The notes beneath the pieces are model-generated. The model was not told where the DNA came from, did no database searches, and saw only the letters and a program-made list of their open reading frames with translations. DNA of 64,000 nucleotides from Promethearchaeota archaeon (GTDB taxonomy: Archaea; Asgardarchaeota; Lokiarchaeia; Sigyniarchaeales; SOKP01): assembly GCA_030599585.1 (NCBI GenBank), contig JAUVNS010000001.1:347118-411117 (forward strand), given 5' to 3'. Positions 39,919-49,025 of this stretch are shown here, in pieces. Position numbers and translations under genes: made by a program. Positions within the stretch are counted from its first letter, which is position 1. Every line of letters begins with the position of its first letter.

Positions 39919-39988
39919 AACATTTTAGAAAAAAAAAAAAATTTAATTCCAAAAAATTATATGGTGATATAGTAAAAAGGTGTATTAA

Positions 39989-42016
39989 ATGTCTGATTTT
40001 ACGACCAATGCAAGAATCGGTGTTTATATCTGCAGATGAGGAGTTAATATAAGTAATAGCGTCGACTGCGATATTGTAAGAGAATACATGGAATTGCTCC
40101 CAGATGTCATAATTGCGAGAGTAAATGATTTCACATGTAGCGATCCAGGACAAAATATTATAAAAAACGATATTTTAGATCTGGGGTTAAACCGAGTTGT
40201 TGTTGCTGCGTGCACTCCAAAAATTCACGAATCTACTTACCGTGCTGTTTTAATTGAAGCTGGACTGAGCCCTTACTATTTTCAAATGGTTAATATTAGA
40301 GAGCATTGTTCTTTTGTCCATCCCAACGATATTAAAAAAGCTACTGAAAAAGCTATAAGAATGGTTAGGGGTGGTATAAATCGAGCTCGACAGTTAGAAG
40401 TTGTCCCATACAAGGAAATTCCGGTAAAAAAGGCTGCTTTAGTTGTAGGGGCAGGAATTGCCGGGATGAACGCTGCTTTAGATTTAGCAAACCAAGGGAT
40501 AAATGTTTATCTTGTTGAAAAAGAAGCAACAATAGGGGGAAAAATGGCTCAATTAGACAGAATCTACCCTACAGACGATTGTGGTATATGAGTTCTAGCA
40601 CCAATTATGGTTAGTACTTCAAAACATCCTAACATAACCTTACTTACATACAGCGAAATCGTAGAGTTTAGTGGTATTCCGGGGAATTTTAATATTAAAA
40701 TTAAGAAGAAACCTCGCTATGTGAATGAAAAAAAGTGTACGGGATGTGGTTTGTGTACTGAAAAATGCCCAATTAAAGTTCCAAACGAATTTAACAGGGG
40801 TATTGGCGAAAGAAGTGCGATTTACATTCCATTCCCACAAGCTGTTCCAAAATTCGCAACGATTGATAGAAGTGTATGCATTGAATGCAATAACTGCGAG
40901 AGAAGTTGTCCAGCTGAAGCAATTAAGTTTGACCAAGAACCCGAATTTATCGATATTAATGTTGGAGCCGTAATTGCTGCAACGGGATGGGACGAATATC
41001 CAATAATGAAATATAACGATTACAAATACGGCATTTATCCAGATGTTATTACTCAGATAGAGTTAGAGCGGATGCTGAGCCCAATCGGACCAACGGACGG
41101 ACACTTATATCGAATTTCTGATGGTAAGAAACCAAAAGTCGTTGCGATGATTCAGTGTGTAGGTTCAAGAAGTCTCAAAGGTAATCCATATTGTTCAGTA
41201 GTATGCTGCAGTGTCGCGCTTAAAAATGCTCAGCTGTTAAAGCAAGAATATCCAGACATGGAAGTAGTTATTTTTTACATAGACATGCGCACATGGGATA
41301 AGGGAAACGAAGAATATTATAGAAAAGTTAGAGAAGCGGGAGTCTTAACAATTCGGGGAAAAGTAGGAGCTATTCACAACGATCCAGAAACCAATAAACT
41401 CACACTTACAGCATCTGATACCCTTTCAAATCAAATTGTCAATCTTAACGCTGACTTAGTTGTTTTATCAACAGGTATGGTTCCTTCAAGACATTCAACA
41501 AAATTAATTGAAACTTTAAACCTAAACAAAGATAGCTACGGATTTTTAACGGAAGTTCACGGTTGTTTGAAACCTCAAGAAACGACCAATATGGGAATAT
41601 ACATATGTGGATGTGCTGCGGGACCTAAAAACATACCTTCTAGCGTCTCAACAGCTTCGGCAGCGGCAAGTAAAGCGGCTACATTACTTTCTAAAGACAC
41701 GATAATTCAAGAATTGGTAATTGCTGAAGTAGACAAGAACCTCTGTATGGGGTGTCAGAGATGCGAAAAACTATGTAACTATGGTGCTATAACAGTTGAT
41801 AAAGACTCTATTGCCCAAGTTGACGGTTTAAAATGTAAGGGATGTGGTGTGTGCGCATCTTCGTGCCCATCTCACGCAATCGATGTCAAGTATTATAGAA
41901 ACCTACAATTCGTCGAAGAAATAAAGGGAATTTGTAGTACTGAGCTTGAATACAAAGAAGAATATATTGATACGATTGAACTTATTACTGAAAAACTCAA
42001 TTCATTAACTCCTTAA
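39989..42016 (+). CDS. hdrA: Heterodisulfide reductase subunit A-like (HdrA) with two in-frame UGA codons read as selenocysteine (U17, U201)
   Basis: ATG at 39989; TGA at 40037-40039 (ICRUGVNIS) and 40589-40591 (DDCGIUVLAPIM); all three segments share one frame (2028 nt). FAD motif ALVVGAGIAGMNAALDLANQGINVYLVEKEATIGGKMAQLD and four ferredoxin-type cluster motifs. Confidence 0.93.
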
Positions 42017-42024
42017 TAATTTAA

Positions 42025-42097
42025 ATCCGAAATAGGATGAATCTTTCAAAAAAATTATAGTTGAAAGAGAACTGACCCTCTGCAAGGGTTTTCGGAT
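42025..42097 (+). promoter_or_regulatory. Candidate SECIS-like RNA structure downstream of hdrA
   Basis: ATCCGAAA (42025-42032) complements TTTCGGAT (42090-42097), enclosing CTTTCAA/TTGAAAG and CCCT-CTGCA-AGGG hairpins. Alternative fold: GAGAA/TTTTC with a 5' CTGA bulge under CCCT/AGGG. By-eye pairing only. Confidence 0.4.
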
Positions 42098-42178
42098 ATC
42101 CAATTTTTAAACTTAAAAATAGGCCCTTTAAGCTCTCTTATGAACTTAGAAGAGCCCATATTAATATCATATAGTTAG

Positions 42179-42196
42179 ATAGGTTTTAAGACCTAT
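42179..42196. terminator. Possible terminator hairpin between convergent hdrA and CoxE-like genes
   Basis: ATAGGT-TTTAAG-ACCTAT perfect 6-bp stem; no strong U-tract. Confidence 0.25.
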
Positions 42197-42204
42197 TAAT
42201 AAAA

Positions 42205-43629
42205 TTAGTAAGCCAGCCCCTTTAACATTTGGACTGTTGTATATTGATTTTTTCCTCCCGTTCTTAGGTAGTCCATCGCTTCTTCTATTCCTTCTACTGT
42301 TAAATTATACATTGGGATGATGCTCGATATGATCTTCCTAGTCCACGGCACCCACTCCAACCGTATTAATTCGGGATTTAACCAAACAACACTGTTTTTG
42401 AAATGATTAGCAATTTCTCTGATATAATAGATGCCCGGCATCTCATTTCGATGATAATAATAAATAGAGCCAAATCTTTCCGTCAATTCCCATGAAGCCA
42501 TAGCTGCATCGCCGACAAATACCACTTTATACTTATTATCATATTTTTTTAAGAAGTCTTCAAAATCTATAGCTTCATCTGGGTTTCGGCTCCCACTAAA
42601 ATATAATTTATCGTATACGCAATTGTGAAAGTACAGGGGGACAAACTTGGCCCAGTGCGACATGTTGTTAGCTGCTGAGAAAAGAAGGTTAACGAGGTGG
42701 GCGTATGGTGACATGCTTCCTCCCACATCCATTAATAAAACCATTTTAACATTGTTTTTTCTCCGCTTCTCAAAAATTATATCTATATCACCGCCATTTT
42801 TAGCGGTCATATCGATCGTTTTATCTATGTTCAATTCGTCAAATTTTCCAATTTCCTCTAATTTCTTTAGGCGTTTTAGTGCGACTTTTATTTGTCGAGT
42901 GTCTAACACGATATCTTTTCTGTAATCAGAAAATATTCTTTTTTGGGCTATCTGAACTGCCATTCGCATTCCCGAAGAGCCACCTACTCTCATCCCCATT
43001 GGGTTTTGTCCTGAATTTCCAAACTGAGATGTTCCTTGAGTGCCTACCCAGTGGTCCCCTCCGTTATGTTCTTCGTCTTGTCTTTGCATGAGTTCCTCGA
43101 ACTGCTTCTGCATTTCTTCAATATTGAACATCTGACTTAACATTTCTTGAAAATTACCGTCCATTCCTGATAAGTCCATATTTTTTTTCAGCCAATCCCA
43201 GATCTCCTCTTTAACTTTCTCTGGGGCGTTTATCAACATATTTCCGTCTAAACCATCGTTGAGCTTCTGGAGAAATTCCTCTAGGAATTGTTGGAGGTCT
43301 TCAATGTTTAAATATTGTGGGTAATCTTTCAATAGAATTTTCAATCCCTCGATTAACTCGGGAATAGTAATGTCTTGGTTCAGCCAATCCCAAATCTCTT
43401 GCTTTATATCATCGGGAAATTTAATGACAGCGTTTTTAAAAAAATTAGCAAAGGAAATATCGTATATATCAAAGTGGTGTTCGTTCTTACATAAGATAGA
43501 ACGAGAGATATAATAAAACTCCACCATATTGTGGATAAGCCCTTTATTTAATGCTTCTATAAGAGCCATATATTCTGTTATGCTTACTGGTAATCTTTCC
43601 TTAAGATAATAAAAATATTCTACAAACAT
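42205..43629 (-). CDS. VWA-domain CoxE-like protein
   Basis: VLLMDVGGSMSPYAHLVNLLFSAANN (MIDAS); PLYFHNCVYDKLYF. Confidence 0.85.
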   Translation of the reverse strand: MFVEYFYYLKERLPVSITEYMALIEALNKGLIHNMVEFYYISRSILCKNEHHFDIYDISFANFFKNAVIKFPDDIKQEIWDWLNQDITIPELIEGLKILLKDYPQYLNIEDLQQFLEEFLQKLNDGLDGNMLINAPEKVKEEIWDWLKKNMDLSGMDGNFQEMLSQMFNIEEMQKQFEELMQRQDEEHNGGDHWVGTQGTSQFGNSGQNPMGMRVGGSSGMRMAVQIAQKRIFSDYRKDIVLDTRQIKVALKRLKKLEEIGKFDELNIDKTIDMTAKNGGDIDIIFEKRRKNNVKMVLLMDVGGSMSPYAHLVNLLFSAANNMSHWAKFVPLYFHNCVYDKLYFSGSRNPDEAIDFEDFLKKYDNKYKVVFVGDAAMASWELTERFGSIYYYHRNEMPGIYYIREIANHFKNSVVWLNPELIRLEWVPWTRKIISSIIPMYNLTVEGIEEAMDYLRTGGKNQYTTVQMLKGLAY

Positions 43630-43820
43630 TTAAGTTAAAATCAAAAATTTTAATTCTTCTAATTTATAAAATTAATTTACAAATATTAGCTTTCTCATGA
43701 TTAAAAAAATGCGGGTAGTTTTAGATTTTCTATTAGGAATAAATTAAATACACTAGGAAATAAAATGTTTAGAGATTAGAGTTGAAAAGATTAAATAGTA
43801 TGTAATACATATTTACATAT

Positions 43821-44051
43821 ATGAGAACGAATATAATAATTGATGATGCTCAAAAAAGCAAATGGTGGGAAATTAAGCGGGAAGCTGCTAATTTGAATAT
43901 GAAAATTGGTGACTATCTAATATTCTGTCATGAATTTAGAAAGAAAAACAAAGAAAAAGAGGTGTTATTAAAGATCTTAGAGACACCATTGTCAGGAGGG
44001 GAAAGTGGTATTGATACAATCAAAGCGAGTAAAAGCATGTGGAAAATATGA
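43821..44051 (+). CDS. Putative antitoxin of a VapBC-like pair
   Basis: 76 aa; ATGA overlap with the downstream PIN-domain gene. Confidence 0.6.
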   Translation: MRTNIIIDDAQKSKWWEIKREAANLNMKIGDYLIFCHEFRKKNKEKEVLLKILETPLSGGESGIDTIKASKSMWKI

Positions 44052-44470
44052 GAGGAATAGACTCAAATATAATAGTTTACGCTTTAAATAGTGACTTACA
44101 CGAGCATAAACCATGTAAGGAGTTGTTTGAAAGGATAGCAGATGCGAAAGAATTCGCGGGAATTCCAAGTATAGTATTCATGGAAAGTTACCATGCTCTG
44201 GTGTATAAATTTAAGTTTTTATCTTCTGAAGTTAAGCATCGTCTTAGTGCAATTTTAGATTCAGAGAATGTAATTATTTATAACATATCTACTTCAACAA
44301 TATTATATGCTTTTGAAATTGCTAGTCAATATAAAATGGGGGGACGAGATTCTTTGATCGCTGCCAGTTTGTTAGAAAATGGTGTTAAGGAGATTTATTC
44401 ACACGATGCAGATTTTGACAAAATTAATGAAATTACCAGAGTAGATCCTATAAATAAAACCTCGTCCTAG
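44048..44470 (+). CDS. PIN-domain (VapC-like) ribonuclease toxin
   Basis: MRGIDSNIIVYALNSD; FMESYHALV; MGGRDSLIAASLLENGVKEIYSHDADFDKI acidic PIN residues. ATG at 44048 preferred over the track's GTG at 44039. Confidence 0.85.
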   Translation: MRGIDSNIIVYALNSDLHEHKPCKELFERIADAKEFAGIPSIVFMESYHALVYKFKFLSSEVKHRLSAILDSENVIIYNISTSTILYAFEIASQYKMGGRDSLIAASLLENGVKEIYSHDADFDKINEITRVDPINKTSS

Positions 44471-44522
44471 CTGTTTAAAACTTAATCTTTGAACACATAT
44501 TGATATTAAAATGTGATAGATG

Positions 44523-44891
44523 TTAAAACCACATAGTAGCGTCGGCTTCTAACACCAAATCGTTCAATGTTGCTGCCCCAACAATTTTCAATCCTGGAAT
44601 TAACTCAACAGATTCCCAACCTAACATTCTTTTCGAAGCTTCGCAAACAAAAATTTCGATACCATCCGCAAGTGTTTTATCAATCATTTCCTTGAGCGTT
44701 GGGAAGTTTCCCGCTTTAATCTCCTCTGCTACACCAGGTTTTAGGATCCTTAATCCTTGACCTAAATAGTAAACAAGTGCTTTAACATCCATTGCTTTAG
44801 CAGTCTGTGCTAATACAAGTGGTGAATACTGGCGTTCAGGATCATCACTAGTTTGCACATAAAGAATATATTTTTCTTTTTCGCTTATAAT
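44523..44891 (-). CDS. DsrE-like family protein; probable non-canonical ATT/ATA start
   Basis: LVYYLGQGLRILKPG...GIEIFVCEASKRMLGW. Track GTG start (44858) truncates SEKEKYILYVQTSDDPER; upstream GAGGTGAG precedes ATT (44889-44891) and ATA (44886-44888). Confidence 0.6.
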   Translation of the reverse strand: MISEKEKYILYVQTSDDPERQYSPLVLAQTAKAMDVKALVYYLGQGLRILKPGVAEEIKAGNFPTLKEMIDKTLADGIEIFVCEASKRMLGWESVELIPGLKIVGAATLNDLVLEADATMWF

Positions 44892-45098
44892 TCCTCACCT
44901 CATTTTTAAAATATAATACAAATTGATAGTGTTTTTAATGTAAAGTAGCTCATTGCATAGAGAAAATCTAAACCTAATAAATCTCCTCTTTATAATTTAA
45001 AAAATAAATGGGGATTGTAAAAATAAATTGCAAGAAAATTCTCGCCAGTTCTTTAAACTAAGATAAAGAGTTGAGAGACTGGTTAAATAAAAACGATC

Positions 45099-45953
45099 TT
45101 AGGTTGGAAATTTAATTTTTTCTAAGGCAACCTCTATGTCTTTTTCCTTTTTAAGGAGTACACCTAGAAATGGTATGTTTCCTTTAAGTTCGTCTAAACT
45201 TATTCCACTTTTTAATAAAACACCGATCCAATCAAGAAGTTCTGATGTCGATGGCATTTTTCTCAGTTTAGTGATAGCTCTAAGTGCGTAGAAATGTTTA
45301 AGGCATTGATCCAATAGATTTTGCTTCAAATTAGGATAGTGAAGATTACAAATTTCTGTCATAAATTCCTTAGATGGGAATTCTATCCAATGAAATACAC
45401 ATCTTCGTAGGAAGGCATCAGGTAATTCTTTTTCGTTGTTTGAAGTAATAATTACAATTGGTCGCGTTTTAGCTTTTATAAACTCTTTTGTTTCTTTAAC
45501 ATAGAATTCCATAACATCCAATTCTTGTAAAAGGTCGTTAGGAAATTCAATATCCGCTTTATCTATTTCATCAATTAATAAAACAACTTGTTCTTCAGAA
45601 TCAAATGCTTCCCCAAGAGGTCCGAAAGAAATGTAATCTTTTACAGTGTCCACATTGCGATCGTCGCTTCCAAATCGACTATCGTTTAGTCTCTGAACTG
45701 TATCATACATATATGCGCCATCTATCGCTTCTGTTGTGCTCTTTACATTCCATATTATTAATTTTTTCCCCAAAGATTCAGCTATAGCATGAGATAACAG
45801 AGTTTTTCCCGTGCCAGGCTCCCCTTTTACCAATAAAGGGCGTGCTAAGGCAATAGAAACATTTACGATATTTCTCAGTTGAGGATCAGCGATATATTTG
45901 ATCCTTTCGGTATTAATATCTCCTTTAAACTGATTAAATCCATCATTAACCAT
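45099..45953 (-). CDS. MoxR-type AAA+ ATPase
   Basis: LLVKGEPGTGKTLLSHAIAESLG (Walker A); VVLLIDEIDKAD (Walker B); sensor ITSNNEKELPDAFLRRC. Confidence 0.92.
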   Translation of the reverse strand: MVNDGFNQFKGDINTERIKYIADPQLRNIVNVSIALARPLLVKGEPGTGKTLLSHAIAESLGKKLIIWNVKSTTEAIDGAYMYDTVQRLNDSRFGSDDRNVDTVKDYISFGPLGEAFDSEEQVVLLIDEIDKADIEFPNDLLQELDVMEFYVKETKEFIKAKTRPIVIITSNNEKELPDAFLRRCVFHWIEFPSKEFMTEICNLHYPNLKQNLLDQCLKHFYALRAITKLRKMPSTSELLDWIGVLLKSGISLDELKGNIPFLGVLLKKEKDIEVALEKIKFPT

Positions 45954-46031
45954 AATTAATTGAAATAAGACTAAAATTAAATAATTTTGGATATTTCCAA
46001 ATTACTAATAAAAACTTAATTTTCCGGAACA

Positions 46032-47465
46032 CTAAGTAAAGTCTAAATCCTTTCTATGTCTTAGTTGACTGATGTTATTTTGCACATAAATAGATTCTAA
46101 ATTAGGTAGGACATCTTTATTCAATTTTTCTATTCTTTCCATGAGGTTCCTTCTTTGCTTGTATATCTCATTGCTAATAACTGTCTTTGGGTTTATGACA
46201 CTGTATGATCCATTAGTAGAGGTAATCCATTCTCGTTGAATTAGGCTATTAAGAGCACTTTTTACTAGATTTTTATCACTTTTCATGACCTCAGTTAATA
46301 TGGATTCACTTGCTTGCCCTAACGACATTAAAGTTGTGTAAGTTCTTATTTCAGAAGCAGATACATCTAATAATCCCATTGAGTCTAAAGTCTCTTTTTT
46401 GGGTAAGGTTATTTTTGTTTTCTTTCTAAAGGCATTTTTCTCAATTTTAAGATGATCGACATTATTGGAAGCAAAAATTTTATTTGCTTCAATTGCTTCA
46501 TTGAAGACTTTTACGCCAATATCTGTGCGCAGAATTACACTATTCCAATCATTACTATAGGTCCCTGCGCTTCCAACAGATATGTCAGCAAGTTCAGCAC
46601 TAAAATCTTTACAAAACTGACAGCTACTCCACTTGAATTGTTTCGTTTTTCCTATTGAAACTTGTTTAACTGACCCATCCTTCTTATATACATAGAACTG
46701 CCCTTTTGAAACATCGAATTTCTTTATAGTATTTAATGGTATTCCAAGTTCTCCTTGAACGAAGGTTTTCATTAGATCGTAAGTATAATTTGAGAAACAA
46801 TAAAGGCCTATAATTAATTTGAACTTTCCATAAACTTCTGAAAGAGGGGATGATAATTGCAATTTTCTCACTGCGTGGATTTGGCAAGGGACACCAACGA
46901 ATGCTAATTTTTCTAGTTTGAACTCCCTAATTGCTTCTCTGTAAGTAATTAATGTTGGTGAAATTGTATATTTGGAACCAACGCAAGATAATATTTCATC
47001 AGGAGTTCTCGCTATTACTGGTTTTGGAAACCATTTATCATCCTTATCTGTAAGTAAAACACCATCTATTAAACCTGATTCAAGAGCGTGAATTAATAGT
47101 GAAGAAACTACGCCTCCATTCTGAGCTCCCCTCAATACAGTTTCGTCGTTACTTTTTGCTGCTATTAATTTTTGATAGTGCCCTATTGAATAACTTTTAT
47201 TCGCATCACCATTGAACAATTCTTTTTCAAACATTTCTGTAGGAAAGTATGTTCTTGGACAATACCTAAAACAAGTGGAACATTCCGGATCATATTCTAA
47301 TAACTTTGGTTCCTTTTCGTTCATCCCAATTCGCGGACATAACGAGATACAAGACCCACAAAATACGCAGTTTTCTTTATCAATGACTAAGTCGCTTAAA
47401 TCTTGAAATCCTATATCAATATCGTTAGTTTGTAAGTAATTTTTTACTTCATTTTTCATTTCCAT
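46032..47465 (-). CDS. FrhB-like protein with C-terminal extension
   Basis: CVFCGSCISLCP; CSTCFRYCP; GAQNGGVVSSLLIHAL; FVGVPCQIHAVRKLQ; CQFCKDFSAELADISVGSAG; about 100 extra C-terminal residues. Confidence 0.87.
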   Translation of the reverse strand: MEMKNEVKNYLQTNDIDIGFQDLSDLVIDKENCVFCGSCISLCPRIGMNEKEPKLLEYDPECSTCFRYCPRTYFPTEMFEKELFNGDANKSYSIGHYQKLIAAKSNDETVLRGAQNGGVVSSLLIHALESGLIDGVLLTDKDDKWFPKPVIARTPDEILSCVGSKYTISPTLITYREAIREFKLEKLAFVGVPCQIHAVRKLQLSSPLSEVYGKFKLIIGLYCFSNYTYDLMKTFVQGELGIPLNTIKKFDVSKGQFYVYKKDGSVKQVSIGKTKQFKWSSCQFCKDFSAELADISVGSAGTYSNDWNSVILRTDIGVKVFNEAIEANKIFASNNVDHLKIEKNAFRKKTKITLPKKETLDSMGLLDVSASEIRTYTTLMSLGQASESILTEVMKSDKNLVKSALNSLIQREWITSTNGSYSVINPKTVISNEIYKQRRNLMERIEKLNKDVLPNLESIYVQNNISQLRHRKDLDFT

Positions 47466-47869
47466 TTTAATTTTCTCCGTTTCTATTTTTCGTGATTTTC
47501 AATCTACTCAAGCTTCAAGCGCAACGAACCCGACAACGACCTTTTCAAAAAATATAATTTTTCAAGCAAACAAAACCGCGAAAAAGTATACAAAAAGATC
47601 AAGCGGATTTGCTTCGCTTATCTAATTAATACTGCTAAGATAATAATAATTATAGGTATAAATAACCTAGACAATCTTCTTGTAGCAGTATAACTTGAGA
47701 TCATTGTTATAACAATATATTAAATTAGCCTATTTAAACTTTTTCCCGATATTTCAAAATATTATAGAATTTACGGATAAATCTTTATTTTATAGATATT
47801 CACTTTAACCACCCTATTTTTTAATTCGGAAAATTTTAAAAGCGGGGTTTCTCTTCTAAACCTTGATTT

Positions 47870-48493
47870 ATGAGAGAAAAAAAGTTAAAAGTAACAGTTT
47901 TTTCGGATTACATCTGTCCTTTTTGCTACATCGGATTTTATCGCGTGGAGCAGCTTAGTAAAAATTACGATCTCGAGGTTGAGTGGAGACCATTTGAAAT
48001 TCATCCTGAAACACCAAAAGAGGGTAGGGATCTGAATAATTTACCCTATCCTAAAGAGTATTTAGATATGATGAAAGCAAATATAAAAAAACTTGCTGAT
48101 GATGTCGGAATATCATTAAACCTCTCAGAAAAGCTTCCAAACTCACGGTTAGCATTATATATATCGGAATTCGCTAGGAAGAAAGGTAAGTTTGACGATT
48201 TTCACAAGTTAGTTTTCGATTCTTATTGGAAGGATGGAAAAGATATTGGTGATCAGGCTTTGTTATTAGGTTTAGCAGAGAAAGTTGGTTTAAACAAGAA
48301 CGATCTACTTGAATACGTCAACAGCGAAGAGCCAAAATCCGAGTTAACAAAATCTCTTAAAGATTTAAGACAGTACGGAATAAATGGTGTACCAACATTC
48401 ATAATTGGAGACAAAATCGTAGTAGGCGCTCAACCCTACGATGTTTTTGAGAAAGTAATAGAAAACGCCCTACAAAATAAAGCGGTTATATAA
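47870..48493 (+). CDS. DsbA/FrnE-family thiol oxidoreductase
   Basis: VTVFSDYICPFCYIGFYRVEQL; EWRPFEIHPETP; GINGVPTFIIGDKIVVGAQPYDVFEKVI. Confidence 0.9.
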   Translation: MREKKLKVTVFSDYICPFCYIGFYRVEQLSKNYDLEVEWRPFEIHPETPKEGRDLNNLPYPKEYLDMMKANIKKLADDVGISLNLSEKLPNSRLALYISEFARKKGKFDDFHKLVFDSYWKDGKDIGDQALLLGLAEKVGLNKNDLLEYVNSEEPKSELTKSLKDLRQYGINGVPTFIIGDKIVVGAQPYDVFEKVIENALQNKAVI

Positions 48494-48563
48494 TATAATA
48501 AAATATTTTTAAACGCTCAGAATATAATTTTACTTATACTATTATAAAAAGGATGTTTTAAGA

Positions 48564-48944
48564 TTGGACAAAAAAAATTTATGGTTAATTCTTGGTGCTT
48601 TTAACGCTGCCTTTGCAGTTCTAGCGGGAGCTTACGGCGCGCATCTAATTGATGTGGGTCACCCTGATTCTGCGATTCTTTTAACTTTTCAAAAAGCTGT
48701 GCGATATCAAATGTATCACGCTTTTGCTTTAATAATCGTAGCACTTTTAGCAAACACCATTAAACTAAAAATGGTAGATATCTCTGGATGGTTATTTTTA
48801 TCAGGTATCATCCTCTTTAGTGGGAGTCTTTATTTCATAGTCTTTACGGGGATTCAATGGATCGAATTTTTAGCCCCTATTGGTGGTTTTGCTTTCACTT
48901 TCGGTTGGTTGGGCTTGATGTACGTCGGATTTAAGAACAAGTAA
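48564..48944 (+). CDS. DUF423 family membrane protein
   Basis: LGAFNAAFAVLAGAYGAHL; FQKAVRYQMYHAFALI; LFSGSLYF; APIGGFAFTFGWLGLM; TTG start. Confidence 0.9.
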   Translation: MDKKNLWLILGAFNAAFAVLAGAYGAHLIDVGHPDSAILLTFQKAVRYQMYHAFALIIVALLANTIKLKMVDISGWLFLSGIILFSGSLYFIVFTGIQWIEFLAPIGGFAFTFGWLGLMYVGFKNK

Positions 48945-49025
48945 TATCTTAACATGAAGAATTATTTTAATTTCCTTTATTTTTTTATTATAATATTAAC
49001 GTAATCATAGCAAGATAAGTTTATT

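Noticed and set aside
40088-42016. Treating the HdrA fragments as two genes or a pseudogene
   Set aside because: Both interruptions are TGA, both at conserved Cys positions, no frameshift, and flanking protein sequence is fully conserved in one frame.
42132-42155. GCTCT/AGAGC hairpin as a second SECIS candidate
   Set aside because: Weak stem with bulge and a 9-nt loop; no SECIS-like core.
47495-47640. Locally GC-richer intergenic stretch with AAGCG...CGCTT, considered as tRNA or ncRNA
   Set aside because: No cloverleaf or T-loop consensus; only a short ambiguous stem.
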